Below are positions 33,001 to 42,701 of a stretch of DNA of 64,000 nt, piece by piece. This stretch comes from Dipodascopsis uninucleata var. uninucleata (taxonomy: Eukaryota > Ascomycota > Lipomycetes > Lipomycetales > Lipomycetaceae). The position numbers and the translations under genes are program-made. Every line of letters starts with the position of its first letter. The stretch's first letter is position 1. The DNA is taken from NCBI GenBank assembly GCA_030568195.1, contig JAJLTO010000003.1:1386501-1450500 (forward strand), read 5' to 3'. Under the pieces are notes generated by a model, which saw only the letters and a program-made list of their open reading frames with translations, was not told the DNA's origin and searched no databases.

Positions 33001-33530
33001 CTCACATCCATCCTCAAACTCAGTCTATGGTTCAACAACAACAACAACAACAGCAGCAGCAGCAGCAGCACTTGCCACCATCCCCGGCCACTTTACAATC
33101 TTCGCAGCCGACACTGCCTCTGCCTCCTCCTCCTCCTGTTCAACCTCCGCTAGCTCCATCTATGGGCGGTGCTCCACCATCTCCTCACCCAACTTTGCCA
33201 CATTCTTTGCCTCAACCTCAACAGATACATCCGCAAATGCATCCTCAGCCTCATCTTCATCTTCAGCATGTTCATCCTTCACGCCAATATCCACCCCAAG
33301 TTCATCATCATCAGCACATGCAGCAAACTATGCAGCCTTCAAGCTCACTCTCTATGCCTTCTCAGATACAGGGTCCACCGGGTGCCGGGATGCCTGGTAT
33401 TGGTGTCAACGATTTTGGAGAGAATCACAATATCATGAATATACCTAAAGACTATGCTGCCACAGACAGGAATCGGTCTTTAAGCCATCCAGCTTCAACA
33501 CAGCAGCAGTACTATGATTTGCAGGATTAA
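30072..33530 (+). CDS. Zn(II)2Cys6 fungal transcription factor
   Basis: Intronless, 1152 aa. The binuclear zinc cluster is at residues 50-77 (Cys50, 53, 60, 67, 70, 77; C-x2-C-x6-C-x6-C-x2-C-x6-C). A linker (SRRAVPRGYIENLE) and a short coiled coil (about 92-113) follow, so DNA binding as a dimer to CGG half-sites is likely. The middle-homology domain (fungal_trans) runs from about 235 to 560; seen are FRRIFPYFHDLFHRPDLSTV-like text, GRIAMTLAIQMGLHREN and MRKRVFWCLLSLES. The last 500 residues are disordered: Gln/Asn/Pro/His-rich, with a 12-Gln run encoded by CAA6-CAG6. The class is certain, the specific regulon is not. Confidence 0.93.
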   Translation: MSDGASGYRHSQLYQGSTSPDGGQISNIKQHSQQSPVLGKRKSSRTGQACDRCKLRKIKCNATTSACTPCLLAKVPCTNTDLNSRRAVPRGYIENLESQIDSMRSRIRELETIVSEIAPDINLSQLPNPENLTALKQQRQDLQSGQPQHPQHTVLPSIESLTSLALSPADRKYDDNRLPVYVGERLVAPDQKLGSWDEATLSIFGIRINLRDLAPGSLGDANLFEIFSCPKPTKMELPSYEEAKLYVESYIAVVHPVIPAVSTSWIFETLNKLYTDETYVATPQTCVIMNMIFALITSSIDLYQRKMDKNRENYTPVSDTFYRRIFPYFHDLFHRPDLSTVQAFVLLLVFLRPSPRPQASWALGRIAMTLAIQMGLHRENVQSVGSKPVVSIREAQMRKRVFWCLLSLESAVSNRLGRPLALNNRNFDVELPMAVDDDFLDDPSGDYSDRPCSFLPALALFGLTRISSGVYSTFYAVKKPTADEYERLVIQFEQELEQWKITLPESLTWKPSDPTGDLRDKRYAGIMWLTVNELHLFIRHPSGSTTSNQKFNDKSRNMSVRIARELLHTMHNLMKINHVESTWYNVSVLLTSLFTILYGAWSLKDISTVEINQVKEDVDIALSVIDEIAISLGTDMSNNKMRDIVSALSDETVSKLEERNSMKSQGDDHQQQQQQNHHLHLLHQAANIDGNVQQVLRNSQSQSAQGMAFQMNSTGQEGGQQVPLQGQQLSHPQAVHPTSQFGNSGNEYVLGTSPPDGPIHGEQMSNSPYPPPASSSTQPVGYDQIPRHGTPQYAWQNNLPNNGSSPTGPQQPTGIMPINSVGRPSPHGEPNRTPSRQQHSQQPIMLQQAPANIGTNEIISSNDQTSASNATISSDSSLNASTSHNPAAAAVADSGMPWLENPLSWQDYVFNEMQTLEKVSMHVKRPRMNPGNSQLGMDVGLSATGGAGNPTKATLAGKQLAPIVVQAGNVNDNTVNPHIHPQTQSMVQQQQQQQQQQQQHLPPSPATLQSSQPTLPLPPPPPVQPPLAPSMGGAPPSPHPTLPHSLPQPQQIHPQMHPQPHLHLQHVHPSRQYPPQVHHHQHMQQTMQPSSSLSMPSQIQGPPGAGMPGIGVNDFGENHNIMNIPKDYAATDRNRSLSHPASTQQQYYDLQD
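33033..33068 (+). repeat. Polyglutamine trinucleotide repeat (CAA6 then CAG6)
   Basis: A 36-bp run coding for 12 Gln inside the transcription factor's activation-type tail. The two halves use different pure codons, which marks it as a length-variable microsatellite. Confidence 0.9.
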
Positions 33531-34323
33531 GACATTACTTAAGGTAATGCTTATAAGATGTCATTGTACAGTTTCTACTTGTTGCTTCGGATAGTAATTG
33601 GAACCTAAAAGCAAATATATAAATGTATAAATGTATAATGTGTAAAAAGTAATCTTTTGGAGTTTTGGAGTCAAGACACGGCTGCGCTTAATAGTTTACC
33701 TGTAGCAAAAAGCTTGTTTTTTATGTCATCTGCATCATCTCTAATTAATATGTACTTATTTTTTATCTCATGCCTTAATTATGATTAATCTCCCAGAATC
33801 ATTTTTCATAAGAATACGCGAATGCAAGAATATCTCTCTTCTCGTATACATGAATAGTTTATGGATACAGATATGTAAAGATGACTGTAAAAATGCATGA
33901 GTAAGACAACGCTCGAGGAACTCTGTGCATAGATTCATTGGAGTTTGTGCTAAATACAAAAATTATAGCCCACTGCAGTCAAATTCCAAGTAATGCGAGC
34001 TCTAGTAGTAGCAATACTGGTGGTAGTAACTTGTAGGGATCTACACGCGGCACTTCGATTAATGCCTCAAGCTTTCTTGGTAGGGTCACCGATATAATTG
34101 TGACTTTTTAATGTCTTCTAAAATAAACATGGTAATTACGCCCGTCTTGTTGGAACGACGAAAAGTGTTCACAATTCTTTTGCTATTCATTTTACTCCGA
34201 AATTTTTTTTCAGATTTAGTATGTACTTGGTATTGCATTTTATTGTCAGATAGTAACTAGCATTCATCGACAATATCAACATACTACTTAGAAAACCTGT
34301 CGAGAAAAAATGCTTTCTTCTCG
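33531..34323. other. Convergent 3' spacer regulator/reductase
   Basis: 793 nt, AT-rich. One minus-strand open frame (33768-33959) has no recognisable content. No gene supported. Confidence 0.5.
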
Positions 34324-35361
34324 TTACTTCAATTTGATAACAACCTTTCCAAAGTTTTTGCCTGTTAAAAGATCATTCATAGCCTTCGCAGTTGACTCGA
34401 TACCTTCATATACACATTCAATGCACTTGATCTTGCCCGAAGAGGCCATGTCACCAAGCGACTTGTTAAGTTCAGCTGCTATCTCAGGTTGGTCGAGCTC
34501 TATATCGAGAATGACAAATCCCTGAACCTTTAATCGCTTAGGATTGACCAAAATAGGATAGCGGTAGCGGTAGAGTTCCTCAGGCTTCAAATTGTATTGC
34601 GTGATATTTCCACAAGAAATCACAGTACCATATACGTTCATGTGCTCAACAGCCACATCAGTCATCTCACCACCGACATTATCGTAGTAGTAGTCAATTC
34701 CTTGGGGAATGTACTTATCCATAGCCTCTGAAAGCTTCTCTTTCTTATAGTTCCAAGCAGCATCAACTTTCAATACATCCTTAAGATATTTGATCTTTTC
34801 ATCAGAGCCTGCCACTGCCACTACTTTGAGGCCCTTTGCCTTCGACACAGAGCAAACTAGCTGGCCGACGGCACCAGCAGCAGTTGTTACCAAAATCGTC
34901 TTTCCGGCAACTAGCGAAGCAACATGCTCAATAGCGTAGAGAGCAGCTCTGCCGGGCATACCGAGAACGCCGACGTAGTACGAAAGAGGCACATTTGGAA
35001 GCGGATCGAACTTGCTATAAAACTTCTCGAGAGTTTCCTTGTCGACAGCAAACGCAGTGCTGAAGGGAAAGGTCATCGAACGTACGAAATCACCAACAGC
35101 ATAGTCAGTATTGTTACTTTCGATTACTTTACCAACACCGTAATTTGTCATAGGTTCTCCTATGGCGAATGGCTCGCCCACAGCCGCAGTGGAATTCATG
35201 CGTCCTCGCAAGTACGGATCTGCGGATAAAACCTCGCATTCAACAAGAATGCCACCCTCAGGAGCCTTCAACGTGACTTCTGCAGACTTTATTTGGATAT
35301 TATGCTCATCAGGCGCACCGCCATCAATATACTGTGTGAAAACTGCACTCTTGACCAACAT
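34324..35361 (-). CDS. NADP-dependent MDR-family reductase (leukotriene B4 dehydrogenase-like)
   Basis: Intronless, 345 aa. Zinc-free medium-chain dehydrogenase/reductase of the alkenal/prostaglandin reductase type (yeast YML131W and human PTGR1 are relatives), which reduces alpha,beta-unsaturated carbonyls. Visible: SADPYLRGRMN near residue 50, GVLGMPGRAALYAIEHVA, the Rossmann loop TTAAGAVGQLVCSVSKAKG with VAVAGSDEK, and IDYYYDNVGGEM. The C-terminus is GKNFGKVVIKL. The Zn ligands of true alcohol dehydrogenases are absent. Likely cytosolic and stress-related; the substrate cannot be told from sequence. Confidence 0.9.
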   Translation of the reverse strand: MLVKSAVFTQYIDGGAPDEHNIQIKSAEVTLKAPEGGILVECEVLSADPYLRGRMNSTAAVGEPFAIGEPMTNYGVGKVIESNNTDYAVGDFVRSMTFPFSTAFAVDKETLEKFYSKFDPLPNVPLSYYVGVLGMPGRAALYAIEHVASLVAGKTILVTTAAGAVGQLVCSVSKAKGLKVVAVAGSDEKIKYLKDVLKVDAAWNYKKEKLSEAMDKYIPQGIDYYYDNVGGEMTDVAVEHMNVYGTVISCGNITQYNLKPEELYRYRYPILVNPKRLKVQGFVILDIELDQPEIAAELNKSLGDMASSGKIKCIECVYEGIESTAKAMNDLLTGKNFGKVVIKLK

Positions 35362-36173
35362 TTTTTCGCTAATAACTTTGCTCAGAAGTAACCGTAGTTG
35401 TTTGCCAGAATTTGTGTCAATGATAATGAGAATCTTCTGATCGACGGCCGGTGATCAACATTTATACAGCCGCCAGTTACGCGGCGCAAACTGCTCTAGC
35501 ATTCATGATTTAGGCAAAGGTCGCAGCTATACCCTAGTGTCATATAGGGCTCATATTATATATGCTTTGAATTAGGGCTTAGCAGACCCTGAAATGAAGG
35601 TGCTGACGCACGTGCACTTTCGACAGCCGTTCAAATTTCGCGGAAATGGCACTAGTAAGCCTACACCTACTATAGGGTTAATCAGATAACTGTTCGCTAC
35701 ACGTGCATCAGATTGATGGCAATGACAGGACGTTATCCAAGTTATCAATATTTATCTATCCGAAATCTCTTCCAATCAGATTTCGGCGAACAGGATAAAA
35801 AGCAGTTTGAGAATCGGAAATATAAGCAATTGTAGATAAAAATGGCCGTTAGTAGTAAATGGAAATAGAATCGCCTGGCGATTTGTAGTTCTAGGCCCCG
35901 GATTGCTATAAGACCTGATGCACAGAAATTGAAGGGCCAAGGCACCGAGAGAATACTTTAAGAGGATTGCTCGCCTCTCGAAAAGATTCAACCATTATTT
36001 ACAAATAAAATTTAAACACACAATATCTTGTCGCTTGAAAGTACTAGACAGACAATTCGCAAGGAAAAATTGTCTTGAAAGAATTAATAGTAATAAAGGA
36101 AACAATAGTTGCACAAATATACTTGAAAATTCCGTTACATCATTATTCTAAAAACAAATTTAAGAAAATAACT
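35362..36173. other. Divergent promoter reductase/cupredoxin
   Basis: 812 nt. It contains one CACGTG core at 35609-35614 and no coding exon. The last 170 bp before the cupredoxin start are A-rich, like a leader. An in-frame ATG at 36075 would put a non-signal stretch before the secretory signal and is not preferred. Confidence 0.5.
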
Positions 36174-36848
36174 ATGAAGTCCTTCTCTGCTATTGCCCTG
36201 GGCATCTCAACCTTCGTCGCTGCTGCTTCCGCTTACACGGTCCACAATGTCACCGTTGGAAATAACACACTTTTTTTTGAGCCTAATTCCATCACTGCTG
36301 AAAAGGGTGACTATGTCCGGTTCATTATTATGAGCACTACCCACGGCATTGCACAGACTCTATACAGCACGCCATGCCAACCCCTTGAATCAGAAGATGC
36401 TTTCTACTCTGGTCTCTTGACTGTCGCCGGCAGCGATCCTTCTGACTACCTGGAATTCACCATCCAGGTAAACAGTACTGATCCTATTTGGTACTACTGT
36501 CCTGAAGCCTATCACTGCCAGTCCGGTACAGTCGGTGTCATCAACCCTCCAAAGAACTCCACCGAGTCCATCACTTCGTTTACTGATGCCGCCTCCAGAG
36601 CATCTTCAAATGTCGTTCCAAGTGTCGTACAAGGCAATGTGACAATCGGCGATAGCTCTTCTTCTTCTTCTTCCTCTATCGTTTCCTCGTCTACCTCGAC
36701 TTTTGCTACCTCCAGTGCTACCTCCATTGCCTCTACTACTTCTGCTTCAGCCTCTTCTACCGAGACTTCTTCTGCTGCCATTACTCTTCAGCCAGTTTTT
36801 CCTGCTGCTCTCACTGCTCTTCTTGGCACCGTGGCTTTCTTATTTTAA
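36174..36848 (+). CDS. Secreted GPI-anchored cupredoxin-domain protein
   Basis: 224 aa. Signal peptide 1-20 (ends AAASA). A cupredoxin domain at about 21-125 matches the fungal extracellular serine-rich type: TVHNVTVGNN, FEPNSITAEKGDYVRF, TTHGIAQTLYSTPCQPL, TIQVNSTDPIWYYCPEAYHC. Copper ligands His57, Cys109 and His114 are present; the usual axial Met after HCQSG is Thr119. Several N-glycosylation sites (NVT, NST). A Ser/Thr-rich stalk (about 155-205) and a C-terminal hydrophobic tail (PAALTALLGTVAFLF) indicate GPI anchoring to the wall or membrane. The start was chosen for the clean signal peptide. Role in copper handling or wall redox is only inferred. Confidence 0.88.
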   Translation: MKSFSAIALGISTFVAAASAYTVHNVTVGNNTLFFEPNSITAEKGDYVRFIIMSTTHGIAQTLYSTPCQPLESEDAFYSGLLTVAGSDPSDYLEFTIQVNSTDPIWYYCPEAYHCQSGTVGVINPPKNSTESITSFTDAASRASSNVVPSVVQGNVTIGDSSSSSSSSIVSSSTSTFATSSATSIASTTSASASSTETSSAAITLQPVFPAALTALLGTVAFLF

Positions 36849-37216
36849 ATGCTGTCTTGACGATCTAGGCTGAGTGGTGCACTAGAGAAAGTTTTGTCTG
36901 TGATCTTTTGTAGCTTTACAAGCCTACTGAATAAGAGATTAACTTTTCGTTCATGTTGGTATGCTCGAAGTCGTTTCCTAAAACTATGAAGAGATATTTG
37001 TGACCAATAATTGTTAGTTCTTTTGGATATATGTATATAGTATCGTAAATTTACTAATATGTCCAGTTGTGGATTAAAGAGTATCCAGTTAATAATATAT
37101 ATCTTTTACATAATGTTCGTGATAGAAGTATTCGGTTCAAGCTGGTCTATGCATAGACCACAACACTAACTTGTAAACTCCACTGGGCTAATTCAAGATA
37201 CTCTCAGCCCTATAAG
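36849..37216. other. Convergent 3' spacer cupredoxin/orphan
   Basis: 368 nt, AT-rich. Nothing beyond 3' end sequence is seen. Confidence 0.45.
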
Positions 37217-38335
37217 CTAGTGTACTGCCAATACGGCTGAACAATCAAGTGCATACGATAGCGAATGGCTCGCTTTGTGCTGAATTGACGTTTGAGAGAA
37301 TGATCCATCGCTTACGCGGTCTGAAAAGAGCGATAGCATTTCTAGCTCCACAGTTTTAGCATTGACTCTGTCGGCGTCATTTTTCTTCAACATACCGTTT
37401 GCCTTCACGTGTGCTTCAGCCCCACACTTGACCTGAGAAAGCGGTCGGTGTTCAATCAGCTTGTTTGTTGCACATTTTCGGTACTTTCTACGAGCATCTC
37501 TTGGAATATTCTCTAGCTGGAGCACAACGTCTGTGTCAACAGAAAGCACGCTATTCAAATCCACCAAAAACGCCGTAAATTGCAAACGCGAATAGCTTAT
37601 TTCATCAATATTCCCACAATATACCTGTTTATAGTAAAATGCCGAATTTTGCTCGTCAAAACGCACGTTTCGACGATGCGTTTTGCTGATTTGCTTCTCA
37701 GTAATCATTCTGCTGATATAGGAGTGCTCACGATTGATTTTAGATATCTCACGTTTTAAATCCAGTTCCTTCAAAGAAGAAAAGCTCTGCCTTACAAATA
37801 AGCTATTCTGTTGACTGAACTTCTCAAAGCTTGGTATCCAATCGAACTGGAATATTTGGTCAGAATTATCTGATGACAGATCCGTTTTAGTTTCCCATTC
37901 AGTCCAGTCCGCGAATTCAGATTCCTCGTGTATACTCTCAGGAAACACAATATCTGTAGAATGTAGTGCTGACGTAAAAAATACGGATTCTTCTAAGGGA
38001 TCTCTTAGGTAAGAAATCTGTTCACTTTCTTTTAACTTAAGTGAATCAGACCTGATACTGTCCTCTTCTGTAGTATCACATTCTTGGTCTTGCGCTCCAC
38101 AAAGGTTTCGGCGCAATATTTCTCGCCTCCAGATCAGCCCTGGCTTACGCACAGTTCTTCGCATCCTGCTCACAGATATTGCCGTGCATCCTAATTTTGT
38201 AGCTGGTTTTTTCGAAGGAGTCCTGAGAGCATCTTTTTTCAAACGATTGTTTCGGTCTTGGTCAAGGATCTGATTTGTGCTTTGTCTAGCGCTCCAGCGA
38301 CTCCACCATTTCAGTTTCCAAAGCTTATAGAGCAT
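37217..38335 (-). CDS. Uncharacterised 372-aa basic protein
   Basis: Open frame of 372 aa; I do not recognise it. The first 80 residues are strongly basic with Trp (KLWKLKWWSRWSARQS, SRMRRTVRKPGLIWRREILRR). The middle is acidic and Ser-rich (EESEFADWTEWETKTDLSSD). A candidate PP1-docking RVxF-type sequence (RRNVRF, followed by DEQNSAFYY) lies near residue 225. No membrane span or signal peptide. The open frame is long for this AT-rich DNA, so a real gene is likely. It is convergent with the cupredoxin gene and divergent from HIS1. Confidence 0.55.
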   Translation of the reverse strand: MLYKLWKLKWWSRWSARQSTNQILDQDRNNRLKKDALRTPSKKPATKLGCTAISVSRMRRTVRKPGLIWRREILRRNLCGAQDQECDTTEEDSIRSDSLKLKESEQISYLRDPLEESVFFTSALHSTDIVFPESIHEESEFADWTEWETKTDLSSDNSDQIFQFDWIPSFEKFSQQNSLFVRQSFSSLKELDLKREISKINREHSYISRMITEKQISKTHRRNVRFDEQNSAFYYKQVYCGNIDEISYSRLQFTAFLVDLNSVLSVDTDVVLQLENIPRDARRKYRKCATNKLIEHRPLSQVKCGAEAHVKANGMLKKNDADRVNAKTVELEMLSLFSDRVSDGSFSQTSIQHKASHSLSYALDCSAVLAVH

Positions 38336-38806
38336 ACTCGCTAATATCCTCGTCTGTGAATATTTCTAACTAACAGGCACAACTAATGGACAGTTATATG
38401 CTCAAGCAGGACACCGGTCCGCATCTAAACTTGATTCAGGCATTATGACGGGGGTGAAGATTAGTCCAACTATGAACCTATGCTATTTCAAAAGTACAAT
38501 ACAGATGATATTGAAAATTCAAGAAGATATCATTTGAGTAACTTCATCTAAAGAATATACAAAATATTAGTTATTCTTGTATAATTGAATACACAGAATA
38601 CTTCTTTTGTCAAAGTTCCTGGTTCCTAGAGTAGGAGAGGAGCAATTCGAAATATGTAGCAATAGAGTAAACTATATTTCATTAAGGCATAAATGTGATA
38701 TAATAATACGAAGGCTAACTCCCACGCCTTAAATTTTTCCAATTTCCTTCTCTATGTCTCAACAGACAGACTCAGATCGAGACTTAAAAAGTATTATACA
38801 ACAACA
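38336..38806. other. Divergent promoter orphan/HIS1
   Basis: 471 nt without a coding exon. I looked for a Gcn4 site (TGASTCA) expected for HIS1 and found no perfect match. Confidence 0.45.
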
Positions 38807-39948
38807 ATGGATCTCGTAAATCATTTAAATGATAGACTGTTATTTGCAGTCCCAAAGAGTAAGTGATTATCCACAAGTTCGTCTATTTCGCATCCTGAAA
38901 AATGGCAAAGACTATACCTAAATATTACTTGGAGCTGTCAATAATTTACATTAGAGCAAAATATGACTAACAAGAAATTTCTACAAATAATAGAGGGTCG
39001 ATTATATCAACAATGCCTAGACCTATTCAAGGGGGCGGACATTCAATTCAAGAGGAGTAATCGTCTCGACATAGCTCTATGCACAAACTTGCCTATTGCG
39101 TTGGTGTTTTTGCCTGCTGCTGATATTCCATTGTTTGTCAGTGAAGGCAGAGTTAGTCTTGGTATCACTGGTCAGGATCAAGTTGCGGAAGCTGCAACTC
39201 GAGTGAAAGAAATTGTTCCGCTTGGCTTTGGCAGCTGTAAACTTCAAATTGAGGTTCCAGAGAATGGTGAATTTGAGAAGCCAGAGCAGTTAATTGGAAA
39301 ATCTATCGTTACATCGTTTCCTAATCTGACTGAGCAATATTTTCGTAAACTGGAAAACACACCAGATGGAGCACCTTTGCAGACCACAATCAAATACGTT
39401 GGAGGTAGTGTCGAGGCTGCTTGCGCTCTCGGAATTGCTGATGCTGTTGTTGATCTCGTTGGTAAGTAATGTGATGTTGGTAATCCTTAAAGCACATGTT
39501 CATCGCATTGTGTCGATGACTCTTACAAGTGAACACTATTTGACTAACTAGCAAACGATGATAAATAAATGTAGAGTCTGGAGAAACAATGAGAGCTGCG
39601 GGCCTGAAATCAATCGAGACTGTTTTTAACACTACTGCTGTCTTGATCGAATCGCCAAAGCCAACGAATCCTGAGTTAGTGGATACTATAGTCTCACGCA
39701 TTAATGGCGTTTTAGCCGCGGAAAAATATGTTTTATGCAACTACAATTGCCCTAGAAACGTTCTTCCTGGCGTTATTTCAATCACTCCGGGACGACGTGC
39801 GCCAACCGTCTCACCACTCGAAGAGAGTGACTGGGTTGCTGTCAGTAGTATGGTAGAGAAGAAGAAGATAGCAATTGTCATGGATCAACTCAAGTCTAAG
39901 GGTGCAGAAGACATTTTAGTCTTTAATATATCAAATTGCCGCGTATAG
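38807..39948 (+). CDS. HIS1: ATP phosphoribosyltransferase His1
   Basis: Exons 38807-38858, 38994-39461 and 39575-39948 give 297 aa, the normal yeast length. It catalyses the first, feedback-inhibited step of histidine synthesis (ATP + PRPP to phosphoribosyl-ATP). The spliced N-terminus MDLVNHLNDRLLFAVPKKGR is diagnostic; the Lys-Gly-Arg substrate motif is made across intron 1. Further motifs: FKRSNRLDIALCTNLPIALV, GRVSLGITGQDQV, IKYVGGSVEAACALG, then DLVESGETMRAAGLK made across intron 2. The C-terminal regulatory domain carries TPGRRAPTVSPL. Branch sites GACTAAC occur in both introns. Confidence 0.95.
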
Positions 39949-40158
39949 ATTGCAATATATAAAATATAATATGTATTAGACAAATATTTAAATGCGAAAT
40001 TTATATCTGGATATTTAATTCTGTTCTCGCTTGTCGTTTGATCTTTCTTAACAAAAAGTATTTAATAATTTCTCTTATTTTGATAATAACAGTAAATAAC
40101 TGCTATAAAATAAATGAAGAAAAATCAGTTGTTCTAATATCACGGAAACAATCAATAA

Positions 40159-41148
40159 CTATGACAGCCCAGAGCTGCTGTCGCTAGTCTGAGCTTCATG
40201 TGTTTGATCAGAGTCATTTGACTGTGCGTTGCTGTCAATGCGGACATCAATATCATCTCCAATCTTACGCCCGTATCTAGCTATCAGGTCAAGGATAGTA
40301 TAAGACATTAACTGACGTCCTCGGCTAGCACTGAAATGTTCATGTCGTTTTCCTTCAAGTAAAAAATGTGACGGTATACTACCTACCGATTCACTATTTA
40401 TGTTCTGAGAGTCAAGAAGTCTATCCACAAGACAAGATGTAATCATGCATACCAGTACACCACAATCAGATCCGTTGGTTTGCTGCGGCGTAGCTATTGG
40501 ACGTAGCTTGATAGAAATTCCGCCCAGTAGTGGACCTAACCGCTTAGCGACATGCTCCGCCTCTCGTATGTTAATATTTTCGAGAGTATCATAATAATAA
40601 CCATGACAAGTCGCTACATTTATCACCAGAAGCGACCAGTGGCTTCCACCTTCTGCCAAGTTGACATCTTCATTGTTGTTAATAGGACAGAAGATATAGG
40701 CAGCACCTTGAAGATCAGGAAGAACAGTCTTAAGCTCTAGAGGATCTTAATAGTTATATGAGACCAAACCAGCCAATTTACGTTAGTCTGATTGTTTGGT
40801 GATATCCATTATAACGTTTCTACTTACTTTGAGACTGTGCTAAAAGAAAAACCATAGATGGTCGTAAAAGAACGATCCTATTCTCAGGACTTTTATTCAA
40901 TTGAGATCGCTCAAGGAATTCATACCAGAATGTCAAATTATTGTCGTTCAACCATTCATCGTCGCGCAGATTATCAAAATCCTGTTATCAGATCAGCCAT
41001 TTTGCTCCTTATTCCATCTGAAAGCTAAAATCGCCTTGCACATCTTCTTTGACAGACTCGTGCTAAATGTGCTTAGTCTTACAAAGATATCGAACTTAAG
41101 TACTATACTTACCGATTTATATACAGATACATCATAGTCTAGTAGCAT
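40159..41148 (-). CDS. NEDD8-specific cysteine protease (NEDP1/Nep1, Ulp family)
   Basis: Exons 41148-41113, 40981-40828 and 40745-40159 give 258 aa. The protease removes NEDD8 from cullins and other proteins and can process the NEDD8 precursor. N-terminal text LLDYDVSVYKSDFDNLRDDE followed by WLNDNNLTFWYEFLE and LLRPSMVFLLAQS is typical of this branch. The catalytic set is His99 (GGSHWSLLV), Asp116 (YYYDTLEN), Gln152 and Cys158 (QQTNGSDCGVLVC). Introns of 131 and 82 nt have GTAAGT donors, and intron 2 has branch GACTAAC. A 6-codon upstream ORF (41156-41139) overlaps the start. SUMO protease of the same fold is the alternative, but the size and N-terminus favour NEDD8. Confidence 0.87.
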
Positions 41149-41989
41149 TTTAGCATATCATAGATCATTAAGCATACAATATCATTCATCAACTACTTAC
41201 ATTCAAGTGCAATGTCGTTAGATCGCATCTAGTCTGATGTTAGCAGCTAGTTCTCATTTGTTGAGTATGTGAGCATGCGCTGAGATATGGCCTATTCTGA
41301 CCATTCGCCAAAATTTAGTCCTGGCCAATGAGCAACTTCCTATTTGCCAGGCTAGACAACTGTCTAGAAGACACCACCAATAGAAACAAATACATACCCG
41401 GATCAACCTAAGTAGAATGGCAAACAGTTTTAACGGCCGTCTTCGGCTCTGTCTATGCAGCATTTATTGATTTATTGATATGATGAGATTCCGACTGTTG
41501 CGGCGTTCTTCTCATTTCATTACTGTTTCCATCAATAGCAACTTATATACAGAATTATCCTTGGTTTGACTTAATATATATGTGACTTGCCTTGTCGTGA
41601 TCTAATAAGAGTAATCTTCTGCGTGTTTCTGCTAAAAGCAAATGTGTCTAACTTTCAAAATATTTCATAGACCTGTAAAAGTTAGTGACGCGGTGGTCAT
41701 GGCTCATTTCATCGTGATATATTTCCCAATACTTGCCCACCATTGAATTTTCTAAATTCAATTTTACTTTCTTTGCACTCCATGAAAAATAACAAATCTG
41801 CGATAGAATTTGCGCACATAGTAGCTTGCTAACTTATATATAAACCTTTTAAAGGCTCACCTTGGTATTACTATCATTATAATTGTGCTCGCGGGAAGTT
41901 CTCAATTCAATACTCACATTTTCGCTTACAAAGAAGCAGTGAACACATATTATCAGGCTTTCTTAAGAAATCTAGGAATGATATAAAAC
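41149..41989. other. Divergent promoter NEDD8 protease/orphan
   Basis: 841 nt, AT-rich, without a recognisable exon. The minus-strand frame 41254-41463 has no family content. Confidence 0.45.
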
Positions 41990-42472
41990 ATGCACTCAAC
42001 ACGAAATACTAGATCAATAGCAAGTAGTCGAATTCTTTTGTATTTAACTAAAGACTCGCCTGGTCAGCAGACGACTGCTCAAAAGACATTACAATCTCGA
42101 TTAAACTCAACCAGAGCAACAACGTCGAGGGATTCGGATCTGCCGGAGCTCAACATGGCTAATCAAGAGATTCTCTCTCGCAAGGCTTATTTGAAGTTAA
42201 GTTCTATATATCACAAACCAAAAGTCTCAATTACTGGTACTTTAGAGGCTAGTTTGTCTAATGAGCTGGTCTCAGAGCACGCTAGAATGAAACTATCTGC
42301 GATTGCAACTGCACAGCATGAAAAGAACATTTTCGAGAACGCATTTCGCAGTATTGTCATCGGTAATATCTCGCCAGGATACTTTGGTGATAATGATTCA
42401 AATAGAGCTGGGATGATCGAAGAAGATGACTTGGAGGGAACTGATGATGTTTCCTCAGCCATTGAACGTTGA
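41990..42472 (+). CDS. Uncharacterised 160-aa protein, possibly mitochondrial
   Basis: Open frame of 160 aa that I do not recognise. The first 20 residues lack acidic residues and are Arg/Ser-rich (MHSTRNTRSIASSRILLYL), as in matrix targeting signals. A Ser/Thr/Gln-rich stretch follows, then a helical-looking core (LVSEHARMKLSAIATAQHEK, NIFENAFRSIVIGN) and an acidic end (EEDDLEGTDDVSS). It sits 283 bp upstream of RIO1 on the same strand. Coding potential is moderate. Confidence 0.5.
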   Translation: MHSTRNTRSIASSRILLYLTKDSPGQQTTAQKTLQSRLNSTRATTSRDSDLPELNMANQEILSRKAYLKLSSIYHKPKVSITGTLEASLSNELVSEHARMKLSAIATAQHEKNIFENAFRSIVIGNISPGYFGDNDSNRAGMIEEDDLEGTDDVSSAIER

Positions 42473-42701
42473 AACTATTTTATTTATCATAGCTATATTC
42501 TACGGTCAACTATCTTTATGTAAATACTACGTTTGATTTTGATTTAATTTATTAATTCCTAAGAATATAAATCATGTATTTGTAGATTTATTATTTCAAA
42601 AGTGAAGATGAGCTGTAAATGCAACATTGCAGTGCAGCGTGGAGCGACCCTAACGATACTTTTCGGCTAGTCAAAAAGAATGATTGCTAAAATATCCCAA
42701 T

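Noticed and set aside
36075-36173. Upstream in-frame ATG giving a 257-aa cupredoxin
   Set aside because: It would place a 33-residue charged segment before a clean signal peptide, so ATG 36174 is preferred.
36512-36781. Glu/Val-rich minus-strand frame
   Set aside because: Antisense of the Ser/Thr stalk of the cupredoxin gene.
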